Below, piece after piece: positions 8,737 to 17,972 of a stretch of 64,000 bases of DNA. The stretch spans positions 939,030 to 1,003,029 of the forward strand of contig AP017308.1 in NCBI GenBank assembly GCA_001548435.1. The letters are read 5' to 3'. The translations under genes and the position numbers were made by a program. The first letter of the stretch is position 1. Each line of letters opens with the position of its first letter. The notes beneath the pieces were generated by a model. That model was not told the DNA's origin. It saw nothing but the letters and a program-made list of their open reading frames with translations, and did no database searches. The stretch comes from Leptolyngbya sp. NIES-3755. Lineage in GTDB: Bacteria > Cyanobacteriota > Cyanobacteriia > Leptolyngbyales > Leptolyngbyaceae.

Positions 8737-9708
8737 TCACCAAAGTAGATTAATACCGTATTCGTACAATGGAATGCCGATCAAAATATTGAATGGGAAC
8801 GTGACCGCAAGTGCAGCAGAAATATAAAAGCTCGGATTTGCTTCAGGAACCGTTAATCGCATCGCTGCGGGAACTGCAATATAAGACGCACTCGCACATA
8901 AAACCGAGAATAGAAGAGCATCACCTGAAGAAAGCGCGATCGCTTTTGCTAAAAATATTCCAATCGTTGCATTCACTAATGGAATTAATACACCAAACGA
9001 AACTAGGAATGCTCCTGCTTTTTGCAATTCTTGAATTCGTTTTGCCGCGACTAATCCCATATCGAGCAAAAAGAACGTTAATACTCCATAAAACATATCT
9101 TGCGTAAACGGTTTCAAGGTTTGCCAACCATGTTCACCGGTCAAAAACCCGATCGCAACACTGCCAACCAAGAGAAACACAGAACCATTAAAAAACGCTT
9201 CTCGCAGCACTTCCGACCATTGAATCGATTCAGAATCATCAGGACGATCGGTAAACACATTCACCAAAATCAACCCAATAATAATCGCAGGCGATTCCAT
9301 CAATGCCAAAGCCGCCACCATATAACCGTCGTAGGGAATCTGCAACTGATCGAGAAAAGATCCAGCCGTAATAAACGTCACTGCACTAATCGATCCATAC
9401 GTTGCCGCGATCGCAGCAGAATTGTAAGGATCTAAGCGCGATCGCAAAATGAAAAACGTATAGATCGGAACGAGAATCGACATTGCGATCGCAGCAAATA
9501 GCGTCACAACCACCGCTTGACTAATTCCACTCCGGGCTAGTTCGACTCCACCTTTGAACCCGATCGACAACAATAGATACAGCGAAAATAGCTTCGGAAT
9601 TGGTGCAGGAATATCGAGATCAGATTTTACCAAAACCGCCAGCATTCCTAGAAAAAAGAACAAGACAGGCGGATTGAGAAAATTAGAAATGATCAGGCTA
9701 AAGTCCAT
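8737..9708 (-). CDS. sbtA: Sodium-dependent bicarbonate transporter SbtA
   Basis: This 323-residue polytopic inner membrane protein has about ten hydrophobic segments in two halves. Segments typical of SbtA include FFFLGMLAVLVKSDLDIPAP, SIGFKGGVELA, AATYGSISAVTFITA and PSFYISAALAVTFPFNI. SbtA takes up HCO3- with Na+ at high affinity as part of the CO2-concentrating mechanism. It is somewhat shorter than the Synechocystis protein (about 370), mainly in the central cytoplasmic loop (TDRPDDSESIQWSEVL). It forms an operon with sbtB. Confidence 0.92.
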   Translation of the reverse strand: MDFSLIISNFLNPPVLFFFLGMLAVLVKSDLDIPAPIPKLFSLYLLLSIGFKGGVELARSGISQAVVVTLFAAIAMSILVPIYTFFILRSRLDPYNSAAIAATYGSISAVTFITAGSFLDQLQIPYDGYMVAALALMESPAIIIGLILVNVFTDRPDDSESIQWSEVLREAFFNGSVFLLVGSVAIGFLTGEHGWQTLKPFTQDMFYGVLTFFLLDMGLVAAKRIQELQKAGAFLVSFGVLIPLVNATIGIFLAKAIALSSGDALLFSVLCASASYIAVPAAMRLTVPEANPSFYISAALAVTFPFNILIGIPLYEYGINLLW

Positions 9709-9857
9709 TCAAGGGCAGAAATAACAGTACCTTCATTCAATCGAGGAATGGCGATCGAAGCAAGCGATGTCAAATTTTAACCCGTCTTTCAACTCAGCTT
9801 AACCTCAAAGCCAAATCGAATGATTACGATCTCGGATGTCCTTTACTGCTTCTCATC

Positions 9858-9989
9858 ATGCTTCAAACCCAAATCAGCGATCGTACTTCTCGAATCGGCA
9901 ATACTCCAGATAGTCCCTCCTTTAATTTCGAGCTTTGGGCGAAACAATTGCGTCCTCAACTTTTAGCAGCTTTAAACAAACGAAAATAG
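9858..9989 (+). CDS. Small unknown protein (43 residues)
   Basis: ATG 9858 opens a 43-codon frame ending at TAG 9987-9989, in the gap between sbtA and the aminotransferase gene. The C-terminal part reads FELWAKQLRPQLLAALNKR, an amphipathic, basic helix. From memory, similar short cyanobacterial proteins carry a comparable LWAxxxRPQxLAxLxKR end. There is no clear ribosome binding site. The call rests on composition and position only. Confidence 0.45.
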   Translation: MLQTQISDRTSRIGNTPDSPSFNFELWAKQLRPQLLAALNKRK

Positions 9990-10013
9990 GGACTCTTCAA
10001 TTCAAAGAATCCC
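9989..10013. terminator. Hairpin between the small ORF and the aminotransferase gene
   Basis: GGGACTCTT (about 9989-9998) pairs with AAGAATCCC (about 10005-10013) with one mismatch and an 8-nt loop. No strong T-tract is present on either strand. It could end both convergent transcripts. Confidence 0.3.
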
Positions 10014-10047
10014 CATTCAGAAAGTGGGTTGTAACTGTCCGACCTGC

Positions 10048-11007
10048 TTAAACTACAGCCGTCAGTTGTGCAGCTACTAAGGGCGATTCAGTCTGAGGCG
10101 GAATCAACGAGAAATCAACCGCAGGGTGCGGATCAATTCCTAAAACAGCATTGTGAAATCGATCGCTGATTGCGCTAATAATCGGATTCGCGCCGTACTC
10201 AGTTTTCTCGATCGATTTCACAGGCGTAATTTCGGTCAAGGTTCCGACCAGCGCCACTTCATCGGCAATAATCAACTCAGTTCGCTCGATCGGGCGACGC
10301 TCAAACGGAATCCCCAGCGATCGACAAATACTTTCCACAATATCAACCGTGATACTTTCCAAGGCTCCTTCCCAAGCAGGCGGCGTGAACACCTTGCCAT
10401 CTCGAACCATCAGCACACAGGTCTGAGTCGTTTCCGCCACTCGTCCCGCTTCATTCAGAATGATCATGTCAGAATAACCGCGATCGCGTCCTTCAATCTT
10501 GACAAACCGCGCAATCTGATAATTCGTACTGGTTTTCACCCGGCAAGGAAGCGCTAAATCACTTCCCCGTTTCCAAGGTGTAATGCCTAAATTCATCGGA
10601 GCCGGGCGCGTCATTGGCGTGTGATATGCCGTGAGAACGAGATTGCTCGTACTGCCTTCGCCCCAGAATCCTTCATCGCCATAGAGTGTGGCACGAACCC
10701 ACATGTTGCGATCGCGCTGATAGAGCAATTTGATTAATTCGTGGTGTGCTTGCTCGAATTCTTCATAGCTCATCTCGAACGGGATGTAGAGAATTTTCGC
10801 CGATCGACGTAAGCGATCGTAGTGTCGCCGCATCGCTACAATTCCAAAGCTTCCATCGGGCTGCCAGTAACCTTTTAGACCTTCAAATACATTGAGACCG
10901 CGCAGAACTGCTTCGCTAGAGATATGAAAATTCGCGTCTTCCCAGAGGCAAACTTTGCCGCCGAAGTAGACGTATTTGGGTTTCTGGAGTTGAGTAATGG
11001 AAGCCAT
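10048..11007 (-). CDS. ilvE: Class IV PLP aminotransferase, branched-chain type
   Basis: This 319-residue fold-type IV aminotransferase forms its Schiff base at Lys158 in RVKTSTNYQIAR. The phosphate-binding and signature region reads LNEAGRVAETTQTCVLMVRDGK, with VGTLTEITPV near the C-terminus. It would transfer amino groups between branched-chain 2-oxo acids and glutamate in the cytoplasm. The motif TSTNYQ differs from the GGNY of canonical E. coli IlvE, so a relative such as a D-amino acid or aromatic-accepting enzyme is possible. It stands alone, with 231 bp of upstream sequence. Confidence 0.7.
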   Translation of the reverse strand: MASITQLQKPKYVYFGGKVCLWEDANFHISSEAVLRGLNVFEGLKGYWQPDGSFGIVAMRRHYDRLRRSAKILYIPFEMSYEEFEQAHHELIKLLYQRDRNMWVRATLYGDEGFWGEGSTSNLVLTAYHTPMTRPAPMNLGITPWKRGSDLALPCRVKTSTNYQIARFVKIEGRDRGYSDMIILNEAGRVAETTQTCVLMVRDGKVFTPPAWEGALESITVDIVESICRSLGIPFERRPIERTELIIADEVALVGTLTEITPVKSIEKTEYGANPIISAISDRFHNAVLGIDPHPAVDFSLIPPQTESPLVAAQLTAVV

Positions 11008-11238
11008 AGGATTGGGGATGAAGTGAATGGGACAACTAGAGCCAAATGAACAAAGTACACTTTTTACTTATGATCAAAAGTAAAACATCTGTCCAGCAAT
11101 TCCACGGATATCTTCATTGAATCCTTGTATCGTTCCTCTCTGTTTAAATTTATCGACTATATTTTCAAGCAAATACTCCGAGATCAAACGGAGCACGATC
11201 GTCAGTATTCTAGGTAGGGCACTGACGGCAGCGAATGT

Positions 11239-12861
11239 ATGAAGACCGAGGAAACGCGATCGAGGATTTGGCTGACTCTGAGTTTGGGAATTGCTCTGTT
11301 TTATGCTGGGCTAGCATTGCGCGAGGCATTTTCCGATCCGACGATGATTCAAGATGATGCTCGCGTTTATCTGATTTGGATGCAGCGCTTCATTGACCCC
11401 GAATTGTTTCCGAATGATTGGATGGCGAAGTATTTCCAGTCTGTGACTCCTTGGGGATTGGGAACGTTCTTCTGGCTTGGAGCAAAGCTTGGAATTGCGC
11501 CGATCGTTCTGAGTAAATTTCTGCCTGTGGGGATTAGTGTGCTGTTGGCTGGGTATGGATATCGATCGACGATCGCACTTTTTCCAGTGCCGATCGCGGG
11601 TTTTTTCAGTACTGCGATTTTGCTGCAAAGCTGCTGGCAACGGGATGATCTCGCTTCTTCGGCTCCACGATCGTTTTGGGCATTGTTGCTGGTGGCATTG
11701 GTGTACTATTTTGTGAAACGGTCTTGGATTGCGATCGCGCTTTGTGTTACTGCCATGGCACTCTTTTGCCCTTTAGCAGCGGTTTTGGTGGCGATTTGGC
11801 TAGGATTGCGAGGCGTTTGGGGATTGTGGAAGCGGCGGGTGAATCGGGCAGAATGGATTGTTTTAGCAATAACGATCGCGCTTTTATTGCCTTATGTGTT
11901 GAGTCAATCCGAATTTGCTCCGACCGTGAATGCAGCACAGGCACGATTAATGCCAGAATTTCAGCCAGGAGGACGGTTACCGTTCTTTTATCCAAACCCG
12001 TTTCGATTCTGGATTGATAGTACCGATGGCGGATTTCAAGTCTCGTTTAATCCGCCGCTGATTGGTTTGGGATTGTTGCTCCCCATATTTTTACGATTTA
12101 GAAATCGCTTTCCTCAATTACAACAACTCAATCCAGATTGGATCATCTTGCCACAACTGGCTGGAACCGGAATCATTGGATTTTTTCTAGCCCATGCACT
12201 GTTCGTGAAGCTGCACTTTCCGAGCCGATACATTACTCATAGTTGGCGGATTGGAATGGCGATCGCTTCAGGAATCGTGATTGTCATTTTGCTCGATCGC
12301 CTCAAAGCTTGGCGAACAGGTGCAGTCTCAATTCTTGCCTGTGTTATGTTGCTTTACCCACATCTCGCTTGGCGATCGTTTCCTGATACCGGGTATGGTG
12401 GCGGCAGTCATCCTTCCCTCTACGAATTTCTCAAAACCACGCCTAAATCAACTTTGACCGCTTACTTAGGCGAAGATGGCAGTAACTTACCGATGCTATC
12501 TTTGCGATCGACCTTAGCTGCTCAAGAATACGCCCTCCCGTTTCATCTAGGCTACTACCTGCCAATGCGACAAAGAGCAATTGATCTGATCGATGCTCAA
12601 TACAGTGATCGTTTAGAGCCTGCTAAAAAACTGATTCAAACCTACAACGTGACACATTGGTTACTTGATTCCAATGCGTTTGCACCGGACTATCTTAAAA
12701 GCTATCGGTGGTTTCGATTGTTTGAACCGAATGTGAGTCAAGCTATGTCAGCACTCAGAGCGGGAAGGGTTCCAGCGATTCAGAAAATTGCGGGAAAATG
12801 TGCGATCGCAAAACCCGATAACGTTACCGTTCTAGAGGCTGGTTGCATTTTGAAGAACTGA
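11239..12861 (+). CDS. Polytopic membrane protein, GT-C glycosyltransferase-like
   Basis: This 540-residue protein has about ten hydrophobic segments and a soluble C-terminal quarter. After the first membrane helix there is an acidic loop (MIQDDARVYLIWMQRF), placed like the catalytic Asp loop of GT-C glycosyltransferases that use lipid-linked sugars. I do not recognise the family with certainty. ATG 11239 starts the frame; a second ATG at 11235 is out of frame. The 3' end overlaps the convergent methyltransferase gene by 30 bp. Confidence 0.5.
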   Translation: MKTEETRSRIWLTLSLGIALFYAGLALREAFSDPTMIQDDARVYLIWMQRFIDPELFPNDWMAKYFQSVTPWGLGTFFWLGAKLGIAPIVLSKFLPVGISVLLAGYGYRSTIALFPVPIAGFFSTAILLQSCWQRDDLASSAPRSFWALLLVALVYYFVKRSWIAIALCVTAMALFCPLAAVLVAIWLGLRGVWGLWKRRVNRAEWIVLAITIALLLPYVLSQSEFAPTVNAAQARLMPEFQPGGRLPFFYPNPFRFWIDSTDGGFQVSFNPPLIGLGLLLPIFLRFRNRFPQLQQLNPDWIILPQLAGTGIIGFFLAHALFVKLHFPSRYITHSWRIGMAIASGIVIVILLDRLKAWRTGAVSILACVMLLYPHLAWRSFPDTGYGGGSHPSLYEFLKTTPKSTLTAYLGEDGSNLPMLSLRSTLAAQEYALPFHLGYYLPMRQRAIDLIDAQYSDRLEPAKKLIQTYNVTHWLLDSNAFAPDYLKSYRWFRLFEPNVSQAMSALRAGRVPAIQKIAGKCAIAKPDNVTVLEAGCILKN

Positions 12862-14193
12862 AGTGCGCTCTAGTAAAACGTGCAAGCTGAGTTCCAAATT
12901 GACGATCGAATCGCGTAAATCTTTCGCAGCTTGGTGTGGATCAGTGGGTTCTAGTGTCACCGGATCACAAGGGCGAATCGTGAGAATACGATCAACTAAT
13001 TCCGAAAACATCTGAGGAGCATCCCACAGAGGCAACAATGCTGAAGCAAGATTTGGACTCAGGAGCACATGAGAACCGAGTGCAGCCGCGCCTGTCAGAT
13101 ATTGACTGAGATCAAACGATTGTTGCTGCTGAATGGAAGCGATCAGAGCCGATTTCGCGATCGCGCTTTTTAACTGTGGATGTAAGTGAACGCGAACGTG
13201 CTCCCATTCACTGGTTTGCCAGAATCTCGGCATTTCCCACTGGGGGGTTTGTCCGAGATGTCCACACCAAAAATCTAACAATCGGTGCACAGGCGAAATT
13301 AGCTCAAACAATTGCAGTCGATCTTCCATTGAGAGTTGTGGCAAGCTCGATGACCAAGCTTCCGGTAAGGCTTGTGGATCTTGAAACAGCGACATCAAAT
13401 CCCAATCGCGCTGATTCACCATACAGATAAATTCAAGACTTGCTCCCCGCAATGCTTCAAACAGTTGTTCGAGCGTATAGCCTTTATCCCCCTGAAATAG
13501 ATAGTTCATCAGCACGTACTCTTCGGGGCGTTCCTCGGCTTGTTGCGGACTCCAAGTTTGACGCTTCAGAGGCACATCGTCTTTGAGTGCTTTCATCGTA
13601 TCTAGGACAATACTGATTTCGGTCGCTTCTGGGTTGCCGTCCATCAATCCCATCCAATGGAAAAGTTGCTGCGATCGAAAGAAATTATGCCGCTGGTACA
13701 AACTATGCAAGTTCCCCCGCAAAATTCCAGTGGGCTTCAGTGCTGTTTTCAATATTTTCAATGCTTGAGTGAGATCCGGCATCAAATAGAGAATTTCATC
13801 GCAGTTGATATAGTCGAACTTCATGCCCAACTGAGCGACTTCATCGAGGGGTAATCGATAAAATTGAACCTCTGGAAAGCCATGAAACTTTAACCGTTCA
13901 CGAGCGAGAGAAACAGATTGCTCAGACAAATCGATCCCAATAATCGTTGCACCTGGGTTCGCTTCTGCCAGAATCAATGTTTTATAACCGCTGCCGCATC
14001 CGACATCAAGAATCGCGACTTCGGTTGGGTTGACCAGTTTTTGATTACGGAGATAGTGCGGGGTCAGGAAATTATGAAGAAAAAGCCCGTTGAAATCTTC
14101 TTTGGGTGAAATCTCGATCGGTGTTTTGGGATAGGGCTGACTATCGAACTGTTGCCGAATTTTTTCTAGTAGCTCAGGATTTTGCGAATTCAC
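12832..14193 (-). CDS. Class I SAM-dependent methyltransferase
   Basis: This 453-residue protein has an N-terminal Rossmann methyltransferase domain: motif I ILDVGCGSG (about residue 60), then IIGIDLSEQSV with the acidic SAM ribose ligand, and a post-II DEILYLMPD segment. The C-terminal 250 residues are helical and not recognised. The substrate is unknown. The region upstream of motif I (PYPKTPIEISPKEDFN) suggests a cyanobacterial two-domain methyltransferase family. It converges with the membrane protein gene. Confidence 0.75.
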   Translation of the reverse strand: MNSQNPELLEKIRQQFDSQPYPKTPIEISPKEDFNGLFLHNFLTPHYLRNQKLVNPTEVAILDVGCGSGYKTLILAEANPGATIIGIDLSEQSVSLARERLKFHGFPEVQFYRLPLDEVAQLGMKFDYINCDEILYLMPDLTQALKILKTALKPTGILRGNLHSLYQRHNFFRSQQLFHWMGLMDGNPEATEISIVLDTMKALKDDVPLKRQTWSPQQAEERPEEYVLMNYLFQGDKGYTLEQLFEALRGASLEFICMVNQRDWDLMSLFQDPQALPEAWSSSLPQLSMEDRLQLFELISPVHRLLDFWCGHLGQTPQWEMPRFWQTSEWEHVRVHLHPQLKSAIAKSALIASIQQQQSFDLSQYLTGAAALGSHVLLSPNLASALLPLWDAPQMFSELVDRILTIRPCDPVTLEPTDPHQAAKDLRDSIVNLELSLHVLLERTSVLQNATSL

Positions 14194-14317
14194 GGGGATT
14201 GTCCTTGAATTTAGAATGCAAGCTCGATCGCCAGATTTATAACGTGTTTTGGTTGAATTTGCTAGATCCTATGCTTACAAAGATGTGGGTTTATTGGGAT
14301 TTGTCGGATTTTGAGCA

Positions 14318-14355
14318 CAAAAAAGCATCGATCGATATAAAAACCAATCGATGCT
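14318..14355 (-). terminator. Intrinsic terminator of hemB
   Basis: Read on the minus strand, AGCATCGAT (14355-14347) pairs with ATCGATGCT (14332-14324) around a 14-nt loop and is followed at once by TTTTTT. It lies 23 bp downstream of the hemB stop. The 9-bp stem is perfect. Confidence 0.75.
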
Positions 14356-14378
14356 CTGAACCGTTTTACGCAATTAAA

Positions 14379-15362
14379 TCAACCATTCAACCAACGTGCT
14401 GCATCTTTCGCGTGATAGGTCAGAATCAAATCTGCTCCCGCCCGTTTGAAGCCCAATAAAGTCTCCATCACGACTCGTTCTTCATCGATCCAGCCATTCA
14501 GCGCAGCCGCTTTCACCATCGCATACTCGCCCGACACGTTATAAGCTGCAACAGGCAAATTCGAGGCTTGTTTCACTTGGTGAATGATATCCATGTAAGC
14601 CAAAGCGGGCTTAACCATGAGCATGTCCGCACCTTCAGCAATGTCCAACTCGATCTCTTTGATTGCCTCACGTGAATTGCCAGGGTCCATCTGATACGTC
14701 CGTCGATCGCCAAATTGAGGAGTCGATTCAGCCGCATCTCGGAACGGACCATAGTAAGCTGAGGCATATTTCGCAGCGTAGGACAAAATCGGAATATCTT
14801 GAAATCCTGCTTCGTCTAAGCCTTCTCGGATCGCAGCGACAAAGCCATCCATCATTCCTGACGGTGCAATGATATCGGCTCCCGCTTTTGCTTGTGAGAC
14901 CGCCGTTTTCTTCAACAGTTCTAAAGTCGGATCATTCAATACCCGTCCGGTTAAATCTCCGACTTCAAGATAGCCGCAATGTCCGTGTGAGGTGTATTCA
15001 CATAAGCAAGTGTCTGCAATCACGATCAATTCTGGAACGGCTTCTTTGACGGCGGTTGCAGCTTTTTGTACAATTCCGCAATCGTGCCAAGCTCCAGTTG
15101 CATCGGTATCTTTATCATCAGGAATTCCAAACAAAATGATCGAAGGAATGCCCAAATCGTAAACCTGCTTTGCTTCCTCGACAATTTTATCGATCGATAA
15201 CTGATACACCCCTGGCATCGATCGCACTTCATTCGCGATCGATTCACCCGGCACGGCAAACAACGGGTAAATTAAATCACTGGTTGTTAAAACATTTTCG
15301 CGCACCATGCAGCGCAGTTGAGGATGATTGCGAAGCCGACGAGGGCGGTGATTTGGAAACAT
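14379..15362 (-). CDS. hemB: Porphobilinogen synthase (5-aminolevulinate dehydratase)
   Basis: This 327-residue enzyme condenses two 5-aminolevulinate molecules to porphobilinogen for haem, chlorophyll and bilin synthesis. Active-site lysines are K198 ([14 protein letters not shown]) and K251 ([12 protein letters not shown]). Cysteines C119, C121 and C129 ([13 protein letters not shown]) form the catalytic zinc-site signature. Length is standard. It is monocistronic, with its own terminator downstream. Confidence 0.96.
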   Translation of the reverse strand: MFPNHRPRRLRNHPQLRCMVRENVLTTSDLIYPLFAVPGESIANEVRSMPGVYQLSIDKIVEEAKQVYDLGIPSIILFGIPDDKDTDATGAWHDCGIVQKAATAVKEAVPELIVIADTCLCEYTSHGHCGYLEVGDLTGRVLNDPTLELLKKTAVSQAKAGADIIAPSGMMDGFVAAIREGLDEAGFQDIPILSYAAKYASAYYGPFRDAAESTPQFGDRRTYQMDPGNSREAIKEIELDIAEGADMLMVKPALAYMDIIHQVKQASNLPVAAYNVSGEYAMVKAAALNGWIDEERVVMETLLGFKRAGADLILTYHAKDAARWLNG

Positions 15363-15517
15363 AGGAATGTCAAAGCCTGGGTAAATTTTGGAGATTCTTT
15401 ACAAGTCTAAAACGTGGCTGGAGCGGAACTACGCAAGATTACGAACTGTAAAAAATTCTGTTGCAGTTGGGCAGCGATCGGGAACCTTAAATCCAGTTTC
15501 TAGCCCCCGAAATCAAG

Positions 15518-16660
15518 ATGTTTAAAGCCGTTTTTGGACACAGCGACGATCCAGATTCCCAAGACGCGATCGCAGAAGTGATTTCTCAATGTCAAACTGC
15601 GCTGAATGGGTTGACTCCTCAAGCCGGATTACTGTTTAGTGCGATCGACTTTGACCATGCGTTGATTTTAGACGCGATCGATCAAGCCTTTCCGAATTTA
15701 GAATTGATTGGCTGTACGAGCGATGCGGAACTTTCCGATACATTACGGTTTCAGCAAGACTCGATCGTGTTAACACTCTTTTGCTCAGATGAAATTAAGA
15801 TTCGAGCAGGAATCGGACGGAATATGAGCCAAGATGTGATTGCGGCAACTCAAAGCGCGATCGATCAAGCCAGTAGCGATCGACCAGCCCGACTTTGTAT
15901 CACCATCCCAGATGGAGTGAGCGTCAACGGTTCGGAAATTCTTACAGGCTTACAGACAGCACTCGGCAAGAACTTTCCGATTTTTGGCGGCATGGCAACA
16001 GATGACTACCGCTTCCAAGCAACTTATCAATTTTATAAAAATGAAGTCCTCACCGATGCCGTTCCGGTCTTGCTATTTTACGGTGAAACTCTGAAATTTT
16101 CGCATGGCGTGTTCAGCGGATGGCAACCGATTAGTGCGGCTGGACAAGTCACAGAGAGCGGCGGAAACGATATTTATACGATCGACAATCAGCCCGCGCT
16201 GCCTTTTTATAAAACGCAAATGAGTGGATTAAATCCAGTTCCCGAACATCCATTAGCAGTGTTTGAACCAGAAGAGACCTCCTTTTATCTGCGCGGATGT
16301 CGTCCTGATTCAGCCGATGGAAAGCTGAGATGTCTAGCCGGAGTGCCCGAAGGTGCGATCGTACAAGTGAGCACTGCGAGTCGCGATGAAATTTTAGGAG
16401 CCTCGAAGACTGCGATTACACAAGCAATTCAAACTTATCCAGGTAGCAATCCGCACGTTGCTTTGATTTTTAGCTGTGACTGTCGCTTTAAGCTGTTGGG
16501 CAGTCGAGTCAAAGAAGAATATGAATTCATCCGATCGACCTTACCCGAAACCGTAAGCTGTAGTGGATTTTATACTTACGGCGAACTCTCTCCACTGAGC
16601 GAATTTGGTATGACTCGATTACACAATCACACCATCGTGACCCTCGTTCTAGGAACGTGA
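15518..16660 (+). CDS. FIST domain sensory protein
   Basis: This 380-residue protein contains FIST_N (about residues 25-220; FGGMATDDYRF, LLFYGETLKFSHGVFSGW) and FIST_C (about 225-360; NPHVALIFSCDCRFKLLG, CSGFYTYGEL). FIST domains are predicted to bind small ligands such as amino acids and to feed signalling proteins. There is no signal peptide, so it is cytoplasmic. The stop overlaps the alternative GTG start of the following histidine kinase, which indicates translational coupling and a shared pathway. Confidence 0.88.
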   Translation: MFKAVFGHSDDPDSQDAIAEVISQCQTALNGLTPQAGLLFSAIDFDHALILDAIDQAFPNLELIGCTSDAELSDTLRFQQDSIVLTLFCSDEIKIRAGIGRNMSQDVIAATQSAIDQASSDRPARLCITIPDGVSVNGSEILTGLQTALGKNFPIFGGMATDDYRFQATYQFYKNEVLTDAVPVLLFYGETLKFSHGVFSGWQPISAAGQVTESGGNDIYTIDNQPALPFYKTQMSGLNPVPEHPLAVFEPEETSFYLRGCRPDSADGKLRCLAGVPEGAIVQVSTASRDEILGASKTAITQAIQTYPGSNPHVALIFSCDCRFKLLGSRVKEEYEFIRSTLPETVSCSGFYTYGELSPLSEFGMTRLHNHTIVTLVLGT

Positions 16661-16662
16661 TC

Positions 16663-17946
16663 ATGGAAGAAAATGAGCTTCAAAATCGCATTCAACAGCT
16701 TGAGAAAGAGAATCGCATCTTGCAGAAAAAGTTGCAGCGATCGCTCACCAGTCAAATCGAGGCAGAACAAACCAACGATCGTAAAGAGGCATTGTTAAGA
16801 AAAACAATCCAAGATTTGCAAGCGTCTCGTGCAACGATCCAACACAATCATGAAAAGCTCCAATATCAAGCACAAGAACTAGAGGAAGCTCTGTCGAATC
16901 TCAAACGAACTCAAGCACATTTAGTTCAAAGCGAAAAAATGTCCAGTTTAGGACAGTTAGTTGCGGGTGTTGCTCATGAAATCAACAATCCGATTAGCTT
17001 TATCTATGGAAATCTAATTCATGCTCGAAAGTATGCAGAAAACTTGATGCAGCTTTTTCAGGCATATCAATCTCAAGCCTCGATCGCTGAAATTAACGCA
17101 TTGATCGAGGAAATCGATTTGCCATTTGTGATGAATGATTTTCCGCAAATTTTACGATCGATGCAGACCGGAGCCGAACGAATTGAAGAAATTGTCGGAT
17201 TGCTGAGAACCTTTTCGCGACTGGATGAGGCACAACTTAAGACAGTCGATTTACATGAAGGGTTAGATAGCACCTTGATGATTCTTGGGTCTCGATTGAA
17301 TCCAAACATCGAAGTGATCAAGCACTATGGCAATCTGCCTAAAATCGAATGTTATGCCAGTGCGTTGAATCAAGTATTTCTCAATCTGCTGAGTAATGCG
17401 ATCGATGCAGTTGAACATCAAGATCACCCTCAAATTACGATTCAAACGGAAGTAAATCAACACATTCAGATTTCGATTCGCGACAACGGAACGGGAATTC
17501 CTGAAGACCTGCAAACGCAGATTTTCGATCCATTTTTCACCACAAAACCGATCGGCAAAGGAACCGGATTAGGACTCTCGATCGCATACCAAATCATTAC
17601 CGAACAGCATCATGGCAATTTGCGCTGTGCCTCGATCGTCAATCAGGGAACAACCTTTTTGATCGAACTACCGTATCTAAAAAAGTTTCACAACAGTGAA
17701 CAAACTTCTCCGGATGACGAACCGCAAAGTAGAAAATCCGGAGGTGCGGTAGCTTCGCTTCCCCCAAGGGGGTTCGCAAATCAGTTAAAGTCTTGTAAAC
17801 TAAACCTCAGTAATTCCACGAATTGCAGAATGTCTTCTGTTTCCGCAGCAGGAGATCTGCCGTTCAATCCAGTGACTACGGTTGACGAGGGGATTGCTTT
17901 CGGTCAATCTAGCGAAGGTTGTAGCCCGATTCTTGCGGAGAACTAG
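16663..17946 (+). CDS. Cytoplasmic sensor histidine kinase coupled to FIST protein
   Basis: A coiled coil (residues 5-95) leads into HisKA with the phosphoacceptor in [11 protein letters not shown] (His about 105). The HATPase motifs follow: N box [13 protein letters not shown]1 DNGTGIP, F box FDPFFTTKP and G2 GKGTGLGLS. It has no membrane segment; input probably comes from the upstream FIST protein. I use ATG 16663; GTG 16657 overlaps the FIST stop. The kinase core ends at FLIELPY (about residue 340). The last ~88 residues are low in similarity to any kinase and include a palindromic repeat at 17743-17777, so the C-terminus looks like a secondary extension. No partner response regulator is adjacent. 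Confidence 0.88.
   Translation: MEENELQNRIQQLEKENRILQKKLQRSLTSQIEAEQTNDRKEALLRKTIQDLQASRATIQHNHEKLQYQAQELEEALSNLKRTQAHLVQSEKMSSLGQLVAGVAHEINNPISFIYGNLIHARKYAENLMQLFQAYQSQASIAEINALIEEIDLPFVMNDFPQILRSMQTGAERIEEIVGLLRTFSRLDEAQLKTVDLHEGLDSTLMILGSRLNPNIEVIKHYGNLPKIECYASALNQVFLNLLSNAIDAVEHQDHPQITIQTEVNQHIQISIRDNGTGIPEDLQTQIFDPFFTTKPIGKGTGLGLSIAYQIITEQHHGNLRCASIVNQGTTFLIELPYLKKFHNSEQTSPDDEPQSRKSGGAVASLPPRGFANQLKSCKLNLSNSTNCRMSSVSAAGDLPFNPVTTVDEGIAFGQSSEGCSPILAEN
17743..17777 (+). repeat. Short palindromic dispersed repeat inside the kinase 3' end
   Basis: The segment contains GCGGTAGCTTCGCTTCC followed by CCC-AA-GGGGG and TTCGC. The CCCCCAAGGGGG core is self-complementary. It resembles the CTTCGC...CAAGGG...CGC element at 55496-55529 and short dispersed repeats common in cyanobacterial genomes. 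Confidence 0.5.
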
Positions 17947-17972
17947 CATTAATTTGTGTGTGAGGCACGAAT

